Below, piece after piece: positions 46,031 to 58,400 of a DNA stretch of 64,000 nt (position 1 is its first letter; the number at the start of each line of letters is the position of its first letter). Below the pieces are notes generated by a model, which saw nothing but the letters and a program-made list of their open reading frames with translations, searched no databases and was not told where the DNA came from. The stretch spans positions 3,574,501 to 3,638,500 of the forward strand of contig JAJFZO010000896.1 of assembly GCA_021397835.1 (NCBI GenBank). The letters run 5' to 3'. The position numbers and the translations under genes were made by a program. Origin of the DNA: Moringa oleifera. Its lineage: Eukaryota; Streptophyta; Magnoliopsida; Brassicales; Moringaceae.

Positions 46031-47275
46031 ATCAGGCACAAATCTAGTGTTCAAAATGTCATTACTAATGCATTGAGTTGAAAGCATTCTCTTTTATCAA
46101 CCACGGAGGTTAGAGTGGTGGGATTTGATGCTTTTAAGGATCTTTATGAGCATGATGTTGATTTCAGCTCAATTTGGCATGCAAATTAGGTTCTTATAAA
46201 TAGTTTTCTATCTTCAATGGCTTTCTTCTTAAAGTTAATGCATTGTGTGTTCCATCTTGTTTCTTTGAGACAAGTGATTTTGGCAGAAGCTCATGGTAGT
46301 GTCCTGAACGGACACTTTAGTGGAGCAAAACTTCAATCAAGCTAATTTTTGTTAGGTAAAGATAGTTAGAGATATGGATAGATTTGTAAAGCAATGTCGT
46401 GTATGTCAATTGGCTAAAATGAATGCCAAAATTCTGGTTTATACACTCCATTACCGATGCCTAATGCTCTATGAGCGTATGTGAGTCTTGACTTTGTTAT
46501 GGGACTGTCAATAACATAAAGGAACAAGGATTCAATTATGGTCATTGTTGATAGGTTGTCAAAGATGTCTTACTTTGCTCCTTGAAACAAAACAAATGAT
46601 GCATCTTATATAGTAGATTTTATTTCAAGGAGATTATGAAGTTATTTCGCATCCATAAAGACATTTTCTCTAATCGAGATTCAAAAATTTCTTACCCAGT
46701 TGTGGAGAATCTTATGGAGGAAGCTGGGTACGTCACTAAATTTCAGTAGTTCCCATCATCCTCAAACCGATGGACAAACGAAGAAGACAAATAAAAGCTT
46801 AGGGAACTTGCTAAGAAGTTATGTTGGCAAAAACATAACATAGGTAACAAACAATGGGATCTAGTTCTTCCATGGATTAAGTTTGCCTACAATCGCTCCA
46901 TGCACCATAACATAGATATGAGTCCACTAGATATTATTTATGGTGCTAATCCTATAAGTCCTTTGGATTTGGTTCCTTATCGTATAACCAAGCAGTTTAG
47001 TGAAGATGCCGAGAGAGGGCAAACATGTAGAGTTCAAAGTTTGAGTGATTGTAAGAGTAGGCCATCGAGAAGAAAAATTAGAAATACAATCAAGTTGCCA
47101 ACAAAACCAAAAGCTGATAAGTTTGGGAAGGTAATCTAGTTTGGATTCAACTAAGGAAAGGGAAGTTTCCACTAGGTAAGTTTACAAAGTTAAAACGAAA
47201 AGATAATCCATTATGCCTTCTAACCAGTTAACATCATGCTTTTTTGTTATTAGAACTTGAACAAGTGCATTAATT
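46031..47275 (+). pseudogene. Integrase, gypsy copy A
   Basis: Readings in order: zinc-finger remnant near 46250-46420 (ending QCRVCQLAK-like), SLDFVMGLS near 46483, DSIMVIVDRLSKMSYFAP near 46530, NFSSSHHPQTDGQT near 46740, PWIKFAYNRSMHHN and SPLDIIYGANPISPLDLVPY (46900-46980). These are the catalytic core and early C-terminal part of a gypsy integrase. No chromodomain was seen. Several frameshifts and stops. Confidence 0.75.
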
Positions 47276-47278
47276 ATG

Positions 47279-47858
47279 TGATGCTATGTGATGGATAGTT
47301 GGCTTGCACCTTGAAAGATTTTCAAAAGAGTAAGTTATGGAAGCTTCTTTATTAGTGGATGGTTGGTATGCACCTTAATAATTTGCAAAAGATATTTATT
47401 TCAACCAGTTAACTCTCTTTTTTGTTGAAGAAATGCATTAAATGATTTAGCTATGAGCAAAAACTTAATTATTTCATGAACCCCATGCATGGAGGATTAT
47501 TCGATGCACTGATATTTATTTCATGCTTTAGACTTAGAAAACAGCTTAGACTTTGAATGTATGTGTAAAAACTCTTTGAGTTCTCTTTCTCTATATCTCT
47601 TTGGTTGGGAATCATTTAGTAGTGAGAAATATTTTTGGATTTCTTATGGTGGTGTTCATCTATATCTCTTTGAGTGGCAAGTGGTGAAGTTTTTGTATCC
47701 TTGTTTATTGTCCTATATCCCTTTGGTATTAAACTTAGTGGTGAGCATTTTATCCTTATTTTCATTCTTTGAACTTGTACTTGTACTTTCCAAACAAATT
47801 TTTCAATAGAGTTACATCTTCCCTATTTCAAATAGCGTTTCATCATAATACGGTATCA
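47279..47858 (+). repeat. 3' LTR of gypsy copy A
   Basis: Starts at tgatgctatgtg, lacking the first ~35 bp of the 5' LTR, and ends at cggtatca, 47851-47858. It contains an extra ~45-bp partial duplication around tggttggtatgcacctt (47350-47375). No clear polypurine tract precedes it, so the junction is probably a deletion. Confidence 0.7.
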
Positions 47859-49020
47859 TTGTTGAGGGCTTCTTGAATTGTTAGTCTTAAGGTTCCCCAA
47901 GCATGCAGAAGCAAAATTATAGTACCACCATTTTTGGTGCTCTTGCTTTGGAGTATAAGAAGCTTCTTATTCTCGCTTTCGAAGCTCAAGACAACCATGA
48001 AGTTGACTCTCGAGTTAGTTAAAATCATACTCAAATGGAACTTCACCAAATAATGCAAAGTTATTACCAAATCTTCCTCACATGTAGTACACACACTAGT
48101 CATGGTCTTTACTAAAAAATATATATATATTTAAATAATACTAACAAGTCTGTTAGTATTAAAAAAATAAAAAAATTAAATTAAATTAACAACTACCAAC
48201 AAAATAGCTAGAATGAACCTATTGTGCTTAAAAGGTGAACATTTCATATTGAAAAGCAATTTTGGACCAAATATGATGGAAAAAAATTCTCAATTTCTTG
48301 AAAAAAAAATATTACAACAGCTCAGATGAGACCTATTTGAATTAGTAACCTTTGTGATCAACACAAGGTCATATCTAGATTGAGCTACATATATTACATG
48401 TCATAAACTTTATAAAGGTATCATATACTTCTATAAATTCTATCTTAAAATATAATTGAATAGGAAATATTCATTGTTATTTTTGACTTTCATATTAACT
48501 TATTATGAGCTAAAGGCAAGACACTATATGTATTTCTATAATATCTCACCATGTCATCAAGTGTTTGCACAGAAAACAAGAACTAACAAGCAAATATAAG
48601 CAAGATTTTGAAGTCTTTATTTATCATTGAAAGCTTTCTGTATGATTCTTTGTTTCCATCCATCCACAATCATGCATGGCATAATGCCATTTCATAAAAA
48701 TCAATTACATTTTTATGCTCTTGATTTTTTATTATTAACTCATCCAATGACATCATCAAAGAGATTCTTCATATTCCTTAAGTAGAAGGCTGATATTCAG
48801 ATTTTTTACATATTGAAGTAAAAGATCTACTACATTGCCCAATCTCTAGATATAAGAAGATTTACGATAGAGCTTAATGCAAATATTTGTTGCAGAATAA
48901 TTGCTTTCGCTATTGATTGCTTTCTAGTATATCTTTTTCTTATTTTAGGATTTTTTTTTCAAATTTAAACTAATTACTTTTTGAATTCAGGATATTTTGT
49001 TTTCAAATTTAAAATATTTA
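47859..49020. other. Unassigned sequence between gypsy copies A and B
   Basis: The minus-strand frame 48103-47843 matches no family I know. The rest is AT-rich. No repeat boundary was recognised. Confidence 0.3.
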
Positions 49021-49323
49021 TCTTTTGAATGGTGGAAAACATCTCCGTATTTCTTAAAGCGGTGTTTATCTATATCCCTTTGAGTGGTGAGTTGTAAAGT
49101 TTTTGTATCCTTGTTTAGTGTTCTTAGGGTGGTGATTTTTTGTATCTTTTTGGTATTAAACTTAGTGGTGAGCCTTTTATCACCTATTTTCATTCAAATC
49201 TATTCAAAATTGTGCTCGTATTCTCTGGACAAAATTTTTGGCAAAGTGACATCATTTTCATTCCTAATACTATTCCTTCAAAATATGATATCAGTTTAGT
49301 ATCAAAGTATAAGGGTAGAAATC

Positions 49324-50460
49324 ATGGTAAGACAAGATGGAAAAGAAGTTGCTAGTGAAAGGAGTAACCATGGTGATGATATTAAGCCGTTAAGGTTGCA
49401 GCTTGAAAGATTATAGCATAGATTAAATTAGAAGGATGTAATGATTGAGGAACTTAGGGAACATAATAACCAACATGACAATAAAGCCCAAGAGTTTGAT
49501 TATGATGAAGACACACCTCTTCAACTGAGAGACTTTGGTAGATATCGTGCAAGGTATAGAGAATAAGATGAATGACAGAAGAAGCACAGCCCAAAGTTAA
49601 ACATACCGTTGTTTGAAGGTAAAATATATATTAATGATTTTATTGATTGGCTTAATACAGTGGGGAGATATTTGAGTTTCATGAACCACTAGAACATAAG
49701 AAGGTAAAGTTGGTTGCCCTCAAACTTCGAAAGAATGCATCTATTTAGTGGGAGAATTTGATAAGATAAAGAGAATGTGAGGGGAAGAATAAGATTGTGA
49801 CATGGGAAAAGATGAAAAAAGAGTTAAAAAAGAAGTACTTGCTTGATAATTATTAGCAAGATATTTTTCTTAAAATCAATAATTTCAAGAGAAAAAAACT
49901 TACGATGCAGGAGTACATAATGGAAATGAATAATTTGATACTAAAAGGAGAGCTTGTAGAACCAAGGGAGCAAACCATTGCTAGATACCTTGGGGTTCTA
50001 AAATATGAGATTTCTAAAATGGTTCAACTTCACCGATATTAGTCATTGAATGATGTATGCAAGTTTACTTCAAAAGTTAAGAAGCAACAAAAGTTTGAAA
50101 AGGATCACAAGTGTGATTCTAAAGATGTGTGTTCAAAGAGAGTTAATTCAAAGCCTACCGTCCAAAACAAGGTGGTATTAAAGGGGCAAGAAAAGAATGA
50201 AGGATCTGCAGGTAGCAAGCAAACAACCAACTCTCCTACACTAGTGGTAGGAAATACTTTAATTTTCATGATTTTGGGCTTACTATTTCTAATTATCCTA
50301 ACAGAAGAATTGTTACTTTATTGGAGGATGTCAATGATGGAGAAGAAGATGAAGGTAATAATGATCTAGAACATGATGGCAATGAGGAAGAGATGACTAT
50401 GCAGATCATGGTATGACCATTATAGAGCAATGTAACTTGAAAGTGTCCCATGTGACAGAG
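49324..50460 (+). pseudogene. Gag, gypsy copy B
   Basis: The ATG at 49324 opens the frame. Readings: DDFI-type core near 49630, KLVALKLRKNASI near 49712, LLDNY then QDIFLKINNFKRKKLTMQEY (about 49840), NLILKGELVEPREQTIARYL, and the open frame 50046-50369 (FTSKVKKQQKFEKDHKCDSK). The zinc-knuckle position near 50250 has lost its Cys residues through substitutions and a frame change, while copies C and the minus-strand copy keep CCHC. Confidence 0.75.
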
Positions 50461-51000
50461 GATGAAAGTTGGGTAAGAAAGAATGTGTTTCACACTAAAT
50501 GTACTTCTCATGGCAAGGTGTGTTTGCTGATCATTAATAGTGGCAACTTTGAAAACATGGAATTCTTAGAAATGGTGAGAAAGCTCAAGTTGGACATTAA
50601 TCCGCATCCAAATCCTTACCAATTGTTTTGGCTTCCAAAATTAATTGAAATTAAGGTAACCAAAAGATGCCTAGTCTAAAAAAGAATTATAAAGACAAAG
50701 TATGGTGTGATGTTGCTCCTATGGATACTTGTCATTTATTGCTAGGTAGACCTTAGTAATGTGATAGAAAGGCGTTGTATGATGGTTACAAGCATACATT
50801 CTTTCAAGGTGAATGATAAAAAAGATCATTTTACCTCCATTGAAACCTATTAAAGCAACTCTAGTAAAGAAAGAAGTTAGTACTCTTGTATTGTATGATG
50901 AATCCAAGGATGAATTAGAGAGACGTGGATTTGTTTTTCTTGTTATGGTTATAAAGGAGAATGCATAGCACAATGAACCATAAAAATCATGAAACTAATT
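50461..51000 (+). pseudogene. Protease region, gypsy copy B
   Basis: Reads WVRKNVFHTKCTSHGKVCLL then IINSGNFENM at about 50533-50562, where the retropepsin active site would read I-I-D-S-G. The catalytic Asp is Asn here. Further on, DTCHLLLGRP wording near 50720 matches the C-terminal flap region. Confidence 0.7.
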
Positions 51001-51895
51001 CTAAATTAGTTTTAAGATGTTATCTAGGAGGAGATTAAGCATGGCCTCCAACTTTTGAGGGACATTTAACCTTACATTGACCTTGTTCTAAGCGTTGTTC
51101 TTCCAAATAAAACAGTCTATAGAAGAAGTCCTAAAGAGCAAGAAGACCTTCATAGGCAAGTTAATCAGCTGGTGCGAAAAAGTTTGATTCAAGGAGCATG
51201 AGTCCATGTGTTGTTCCCACCTTATTGGTGCCAAAAAGGGATGGTTCTTAAAAGATGTGTATGGATAGCCATGTTATCAACAAAATCACAATTAATTATC
51301 AGTTCCCAATTCCAAGGTTAGATGATTTACTTGATTAATTGTGTGGTGCATTTATTTTCTTTAAAACTGATTTGAGCAATGGTTAACATCAAATTAGAAT
51401 GAGGCCTCGAGATGAATGAAAAACAGCATTTAAAACAGGAGATGGTTTATATGATGGTTGGTTATGCTATTTGGATTGTCTAATGCACCTAGTACTTTTA
51501 TGCGATTTATGAATCATATACTTAAGCTATGCATTGGTTCTTTTGTTATAGTTTACTTTGATGACATATTGGTGTAAAGTAAAAATGAAGAAGAGCATGT
51601 GAATTATCTTACATAACTGTTTTTTATTTCAAAGGAGCAAAAACCTTATGCCAATTTGAGAAAATGTGAATTCTTTACTTCCAAGTATTTGTGGGGTATG
51701 TTGTTTCAAACCAAAGTAAGGTAGAGGCTACTCTTAATTGGCTAACACCTACTTCTTTGCATGATATTCGAAGTTTTCATGGGTTAACTTCATTTTATAG
51801 ATGGTTCAACAAAGGCTTCACTTCTATCATTGCTTCAATCACCAAATGCTTAAAAGGTGACATGTTCAAGCAGATTAGTAAATTGATGATGCTTT
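51001..51895 (+). pseudogene. Reverse transcriptase, gypsy copy B, truncated
   Basis: Readings include [19 protein letters not shown] (about 51476), [11 protein letters not shown] with the catalytic YFDD kept at 51551-51565, and the open frame 51691-51954 up to KGFTSIIASITKCLKGD. It is the only copy of this family in the window with YFDD intact. Stops still interrupt it, and RNase H and integrase are absent because the copy is cut at about 51895. Confidence 0.75.
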
Positions 51896-52655
51896 CGGTT
51901 CACCGAATGTCTAAATATCTTTTAGTTACCTTAACTTCATGCCTTTTTTTATAGCCAACACAATTGGAAAGAATTTGGATGCGGAATAGTGTCCAACTTG
52001 AGCTTTTGCACCATTTCTTAAGATACCTCATTATAAAAGCTACCACTATCAATGATCACCAAACACACCCAACCATGGATAGTACATTTAGCATGAAACA
52101 TATTCTTTCTTACCCAACTTTCATCCTCTGTCATATGGGATATCAATTTATGTTGCTTACAATGGACATACCATGATCAGCATAGGTCACTTCTTCTTTA
52201 TCGCTATCATGTTATGGATCATTTTACCTTTATCTTCTTCTCCATCACTGTCATCCTCTATCTTTCTATTTGGGTAATCAGAAGCAATATGCCCAAAACA
52301 ATGACAATGATAAGGTACATACCAGCTATCCTTCACATTGCATCATGGGCTAAATGTGGTAATATAACCACTTGTTGTCATATACAACTAAAGTTTATGC
52401 AATCTTCTAGGTCTAAAGCATGAAAATAAATAGTAATGCATGGAATAACCCTCCATCCATTAGGATTTCAAAAATCATCAAGTTTTCATTAATAACTAAA
52501 CCATTTAACGCATTTGTTTAAAAAGAAAATGAAGTTCGTGGACTGAAATAAATCTCCCTTAAAGATTGATAAGGTGCATGTCAACTGTCTACCACTAAAG
52601 AAACTTTCATAACTTCCTTTCTAAAAACTTTACCAAGGTGCATGCCAATTATCCA
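51896..52655 (-). mobile_element. Inverted gypsy fragment: LTR pieces, zinc knuckle and protease region
   Basis: On the minus strand, 52655-52390 matches the LTR of copy A (ggcatgcacctt, then aatggatggagg and catgctttaga). A second LTR start (tgatgcaatgtg) lies near 52350. Then comes a zinc-knuckle region near 52310-52270 (CHCFGHIA) and protease/gag tail down to about 51900. Copy B meets it on the left and copy C on the right, both in the opposite orientation. Confidence 0.65.
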
Positions 52656-53980
52656 TCAAAATATAATATTTGTTTAGTATTCAAACCATAAAGTTAGAGA
52701 TCAAGGGAAGATGGAATGGAAAAGAAGTTGCTAGTGAAAAAAAGTAACCATGGTTTTGATATGAAGTCCTTAAGGTTACAGCTTAAAAGATTGCATGAAA
52801 AGAATGCAATCATTGAGGAACTTAGGGGACATAATAACTAGCATGATAATGAGGCTTAAAAATTTAATTATGATGAAGACAGACTTCTTACCCAATAGGC
52901 TTGGGTAGATATCGTGTTAGGTATAAAGAATATAATGAGTGGCAGAACAAGTGTATTCCAAAGTTAGACATCTTAGAGTTTGATGGTAAAATCTGTTTTG
53001 ATGATTTTATTGATTGGCTTAATACAATAGAAAGAATATTTGAATTTCATGAACCACCAAAATAGGAGAATGTGAAGTTGGTTGCACTCAAACTTAAAAA
53101 GAATGCATCTTTTTAGTGGGAGAATCTAATAAGATAAAGAGAACATGAGGGGAATAATGAGATTGTGACATGGAAAAAGATGAAAAGGGAGTTGAAAAGG
53201 AAGCACTTGATAATTATTAGCAAGATATATATTTTTTTAAAATCAATAATTTCAAGAGAAAAGAAGTTATGGTGGAGGAGTGCATAATAAAATTTGATAA
53301 TTTGATACTAAAAAGAGAGCTAGTAGAACTAGAGGAGCAAACCATTGCTAGATATCTTGGGGGTTTGAAATATGAGATTTTTAAACTTTAGCCATATTGA
53401 TCATGATGTGTGCAAGTTGGCCTTCAAAGTTGAGAAGCAATAGAAGTTTGGAAAGGGATCACGGTATGATTTCAAAGACGTGTATTCGAAGCCTACTCTA
53501 TAAAGCAAGGTGGTGTCAAAAGGGTAAGAAAAGGGAGATCTGTTGGCTGCAAGCAAACACCTAGTTCTTCCACACCAGGTGGTAAGAAATGCTTCAAATG
53601 TCATGATTTTAAGCATATTGCTCCTACTTGTCCAACTGAAAAGGTTGAAGATGTCAGTGATGTAGAAAAAAATGAAGGAAACAATGATCCTAAACATGAT
53701 GGTGATAAGGAAGAGATGACCTATGTTGATCATGGTATGTTCATTATAATGCAATGTAACTTGAAGTGTCTCATATGAAAGACGATGAAGGTTGGGTGAG
53801 AAAAAATTGTGTTTCATATCAAATGTACTTCTATTGGCAAGATGTTCTTGGTCATCATTGATAGTGGCAGCTTTAAAAATGTGGTATCCTTAAAGATGGT
53901 GCAAAAGCTCAAATTGGATACTATTCCACATCCAAATCCTTACCAATTGTACTGGCTACAAAAGGAGAGCGAAACTAATA
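52656..53980 (+). mobile_element. Ty3/gypsy copy C, LTR end to protease
   Basis: Opens with the last ~20 bp of an LTR (aaaatataatatt) and a decayed primer-binding site (tttagtattcaaa). It then holds gag and the start of protease and stops near 53980, where CACTA-related AT-rich repeats begin. Confidence 0.7.
52697..53975 (+). pseudogene. Gag and protease start, gypsy copy C
   Basis: The gag start codon is lost (aag where copies A and B have atg). Readings: GKICFDDFIDWLNTIERIFE near 52985, KLVALKLKKNASF near 53078, an intact CCHC knuckle CFKCHDFKHIAPTC (about 53592-53633), then LVIIDSGSFKNVVSLKMVQK near 53850 with the protease active-site D-S-G kept. Several stops lie between. Confidence 0.75.
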
Positions 53981-54690
53981 AGATATAATTAGACTTAGTG
54001 TGCATGATCCGCCTAGAAATGAATTCGGCTCATTAGGTAATTAGGCCTAACAAATAATATAGTTTAATATATAGTTGAGCTAAAGAATGAAATAGGTCAA
54101 ATAAATAATTATATTTAAAATATAATTGGCTGTAATAATTAACTGACATTGAGATTTAGCTACACCTAATCACTAATTGCGCTTAGCATGCATGAGTCCA
54201 ATGAATAATTAAGCCAAAAAATGAATTTACCTTGAGCCTAAAAACATTTTAATCTAATAACAATTATGATGGATACTTAATTGTGCCTAAGAATTAATTA
54301 TGCCTAATAAAAAAACAAATTTAATATATAATTGATGTTAATAAATAATTAAGCTCAATATCTAATTAGGACTAAGAACTAAATTAGCTTAATATATGTA
54401 CTTAAGTTTAAAATATAATTAGATCTAATAATTAATTGAATTTAAAATATAATCAAGTCAATAATTAATTAGGTCTAGCATGCATGGCCCCAACAAATAA
54501 TGAACATAAGAACAAATTGACCTTAAATATAATTGGATCTAAATTTTTATTAGACTTAAAATATGATTGGGCCATATAAATAATTAGGTCTAGTAGATAT
54601 TTTTATCTTATAACAAATAATAACATTAAAGAAATAATTGAATCTATCATACATGAAACTAAGAAATAAATCTATCATAGAAGAAATTTA
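53981..54690. repeat. Degenerate short repeats, taattaggcctaa type
   Basis: The words aataattaggcctaa, aatatataattgg and agcatgcatg recur every 30-60 bp with much variation. It may be an intron or 3' region of the adjacent CACTA element. No coding content. Confidence 0.45.
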
Positions 54691-56490
54691 CTCTACCTTA
54701 TAATATGCTCTACCGCTCTTATTCTTTCCACTAGTAGCCTTAAAAAAGAGGATGGAATCATCAACAGATGATCCTGAGGCAAGGTATCCTCTCTCAATTT
54801 TTCATAATCAACCTACATAGAAATGACAACAAAAGAAAATCAAAACTTATTAAAGCAAGATAAATTAAGTAGTTATATATCAATAGAACCACATCGTTAC
54901 AATAGCCCAAAATGCAAATCTATTGGTACAACTTAATGTCAACACTTAAAAACTTAACTACTTAAGAAATATTAGTAGATATCAATGAAATTATATCATT
55001 AAAACAATGAACCTAATAGTACAACTTCGTCACATAACTCACAAGTCCAACTGCAAATTTAATATCAAAAGAAAATTGCAAAGGAATAGCTTATCAAATC
55101 AATCTTTTTGTACATTTCTCATGATACAAAACCATAATAAAACATAATAATACCACCAAATTATTGCATCGTAATATAGAAAAATCAAGTTTCAATGATC
55201 TATACTCTAAATTCAAACTCATTTTCTTTCATTTATAAATCTTGATTTGATTGATTTATCCACGAAGTAGAACAATAAAACATAGTATCCAAGTAAACAA
55301 ACTCCAAAACTTAGTCATTTGTATTGTTATTTTATACCATTAAACATGTTTTATTTTTTTAATCAAAATCAATTAATACATGTTATCATAGTGACAAACA
55401 TATTTTCTTTTGTATACTCACATAAATCTATGTAGCTCTCTTCGTGGCCCATGTACTAGTCTCTTCATTATGGTTCAATTTTTGGAAGAGCTCGGCATGA
55501 TGGGATCCCTTCCAAGCTGATTAGCCTAACAAGTAATAAAAGAAAAATATAAATTAAAACTGTAACTATATGTATGATAAATAATGTAAATAACTAATGG
55601 AAGTAAAAACTTACCAACCGTCTTTTATGCTCAAAAATAGAAATGGATTGTCCTCGATGCATAATAGCTTCACTAACAACTTGATTATTCCAATTCCGTT
55701 ACGATGCCTATAAGACGGTTGGGTCTGTTTTCCACTTAGCCCATAATGCATCACGACTTTGATGGCTCATCCATATACCCTTTGACTTCTTCATTCTAAT
55801 CGATGCTAAACTCGATCAAATAACCTCTGCAGACTTAGTCCCCCATGGTCGCCTAACAAAACTATCCATGAGTGGATCTCACCTACATATTTTCTATAAT
55901 AGCATTAAATTCAAATTAATTAGTGAGTATGTAAAATTACTATAATTATAAAAATGTCATATATTATTTATTAAATGACATATAATTTTACATTACCTGA
56001 AATTCAACCAACCACAAGTCACAAACATCAGTTGGGACTTTACACCATGCTGTTGATCAAAATTCGACTTGATAATTCTCGATGTGATAGTAACCGTCTT
56101 AGATGCTGGTAATAACCTATAAAAATATACTTGAAAACATGTAAGTAACAAAAAAAAAAAAGACAAAAAATGTCATATTCATATAATTACAATAATGTTA
56201 AAAAGTTTAGTTATATGTCTAGTTCAACTGGCTGAATATATAGCCTACTGTCTCTTACTGCACACGTTGACTTTATCGATGGTGTATGAGCTGCAGCATC
56301 TCGATGTGATGGTGTATGCTTCGAAAAATGATGGTTGAAGGGATGTTGTGCCAACTAGAGGTGATAGAGATGAAAGTGATGATGTATGAGTGGAAGGTGA
56401 CCCTACATGAACGGAAGGCAACCTGACGTGAGTAAAAAGTGATCCTATATGAGCCATAGCAAATTTTTCCAACTTGTAGGACCATCTGCC
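54690..56490 (-). pseudogene. Transposase_24-type protein of CACTA element
   Basis: Minus-strand pieces: 56472-56245 (PSTHTSSLSSLSPLVG, Ser-rich start), 56100-55990 (ITSRIIKSNFDQQHGVKSQ, then CGWLNFR), 55880-55620 (DSFVRRPWGTKSAEVI, then GIWMSHQSRDALWAKWK), 55530-55440 (ANQLGRDPIMP, then ELHRFM) and 54830-54690 (VDYEKLREDTLASGSSVDD). This is the exon order of the Transposase_24 protein found beside TNP2 in plant CACTA elements. Introns separate the pieces and a few stops are present. The function of this protein in transposition is only inferred from the family. Confidence 0.6.
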
Positions 56491-56635
56491 CTTACCTCTT
56501 CTGCTATGTCATCCATGTCCCTCTCTCTCAAACATCTGTGAACAATAAACATTATATGTTAAGTAAGGGAATTAACAATAATCATAGAAATCTCAATTTG
56601 TTGTTTTTAGCACTTTTAAACACAAACCTCAAGAA

Positions 56636-57334
56636 TTAATCACTATCAACAATGCAATTAACAGAAGTTTCATCTTCACTATCAGACTCGTTATTTTCGG
56701 ATGATTGTTCTTCATCTTTATTTTCCAATTGAACTGATTCTCCGTTAACTTGAATCTGTTCGCCATAATTATTGACATCTCTCAAATTTTTTACAATCTG
56801 ATCATTAAAAGAGATTATGCGTAACCGATTAGACATATCATCTTTGAATGGATCATCTGGAGATTCAATTTTATATCTTGCTTTTATTTTAATGGCCATA
56901 AACCAGTCTCTCTTCTGTGGACTAAGGTTAAGATACGATACAAAATATACTTGTTTTGCTTGTTGTGTAAAAATAAATGTATCCTTTCTCTTATATCTCT
57001 TATTGACCTTAGCCTTAGTGATTCTATACTTGGGACAAATCCTTGTACCCACACTAGAAGGCTCAAACCACTTATAGTTGAAGAGTGTCAATTGCTTTAC
57101 AAGTATGCCAGGATACTTGGTGTCGATTATTTCTTTTATGATTCCATGATACATCACATCTGTGATTGTTAAAGTTACTCTAGAAATATTTACATTGCAA
57201 TTAATGGCCCAATTAGAAGTGTGAAAACAGTAACCATTGACATAGTGAATTGGGAAAGTGTTGACTTTATTCATAGGATTCCATGCTAAGTTGTACAAGA
57301 ATTGATCATTCACTTCATTTATAGGATTATGCAC
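56636..57334 (-). pseudogene. CACTA TNP2 transposase, DUF4216 C-terminal part
   Basis: An open frame of 232 codons, the longest in the window. It reads AINCNVNISRVTLTITDVMY, LTLFNYKWFEPSSVGTRICP, KRKDTFIFTQQAKQVYFVSY and RDWFMAIKIKARYKIESPDD, then a Ser/Glu/Asp-rich tail (EEQSSENNESDSEDETS). The order equals the DUF4216 domain and acidic tail of plant TNP2 transposases. The Met at 57334 is not the true start; upstream exons at 57.9-59.5 kb carry the rest of the protein. Its openness suggests that this element is younger, or better kept, than the one at 33-42 kb. Confidence 0.85.
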
Positions 57335-58400
57335 AAGAGAAATTTCATTAACATAAATGATATTAGAGGAAATATTATTTCATACTTACAGTGATAATTA
57401 TCAATAACTAACTTATGTGATCCTTGAACCATTGAACAAAGTCTGATTGAACATGTTTATATTTATCGTTGGAGCACAGATATGGTGAAGTTGTAGTTAA
57501 TATTTGAACGTATATTCTGCAAGTATACATTATACATTTCAATTTGTATGGATTATAATTTTTCAAATATGCCTATTGGAGGTCATAAAGTAGAACTTAC
57601 TACACAAAAGATTCAACTTTGGGACAATTCAAAAGTATATATTTGCTAATCTCGACACTTCTTCTTCGGTGAGAAAATGAGTCTTACATGACCTTTTAGA
57701 TTGGCCAAGATAATTGAACATAGATATTAATGGATATTCAGATGAGTCACCACTGTCATCATTTTATGGCGTTCTTCGAATCTTAGATTGGACATGTGGC
57801 TTAAAGTAGTAAGAACAAAAAGTTGATGTCCCATCTAGCATGTAAGCCTCGTATATTGAACCCTCAACACATGCAAGCCTCGCATATTGAACCCTTAACC
57901 CGAGCTTTATTCTTAACCTTTTATTTCAGATTGTGTAAAAATATGAAAAATAACATTCTAACATGTATCAAAATAGACATTTAAAGTACCAATTATTAAA
58001 ATAAAAATAATATGAGTACAATGTGATTCATACCTTTCAAATGGATACATCCATCTGTACTATACTAGTACTCCAAATCGCGCTTTATACATTAAGTGTA
58101 TAGGCAAATAATGTTCCATGACATCAAAGAATGCAAGAGGAAATATTTTCTCCAACTTGCATAAGATTATGGCAACATTATTGTCCATTACTTCCAACTT
58201 AGTTTCATCTAGTGTTGGAAAACATTAATCTCAAAAAAATAAACTCAATTCAGTGATAGCTTCCCAAATATGAATAGGTAGACAACTAAATGCAAGTGAC
58301 AATAGTCTCTTCATCATCACATGACAGTCATGACTTTTCATATTTTGCAATGTGTAAGTTCGCATGTCAACACATTTGCCTAAATTGGATGCATATCCAT
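57335..58400 (-). pseudogene. CACTA TNP2 transposase, DUF4218 region
   Basis: Near 58210-58020 the minus strand reads NNVAIILCKLEKIFPLAF-like wording, then DVMEHYLPIHLMYKARFG and QYRWMYPFER, the hallmark of DUF4218. The stretch 57920-57600 carries the link to DUF4216, with a local duplication of gcctcgtatattgaaccct (about 57847 and 57885). Stops and intron-like sequence lie between. Confidence 0.75.

Larger units (their letters stand above)
42905..47858 (+). mobile_element. Ty3/gypsy retrotransposon, copy A, two LTRs
   Basis: Two LTRs of about 560-580 bp bracket gag start, protease, RT, RNase H and integrase in gypsy order. The primer-binding site is of the initiator-Met type. A 1.3-kb internal deletion, a MITE insertion and many stops inactivate it. 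No target duplication is evident at the outer ends. Confidence 0.8.
49030..51895 (+). mobile_element. Ty3/gypsy copy B, partial LTR to RT
   Basis: Begins within an LTR (about 49030-49293, ending gatatca), followed by a decayed primer-binding site tttagtatcaaag (49295-49307). Gag, protease and RT follow in order. The copy ends near 51895, where sequence of the same family in the opposite orientation begins. Confidence 0.75.

Noticed and set aside
47843..48103. Minus-strand frame of 86 codons as a possible copia gag
   Set aside because: It has no conserved motif and no neighbouring copia domains.
49084..49355. Hydrophobic frames resembling membrane proteins near 49.1 kb and 47.6 kb
   Set aside because: They lie wholly inside LTR sequence of the gypsy family; the hydrophobic look comes from T-rich DNA.
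57001..57334. A stand-alone host gene at the 232-codon frame
   Set aside because: The wording is DUF4216 of a CACTA transposase and the neighbouring exons fit that gene.
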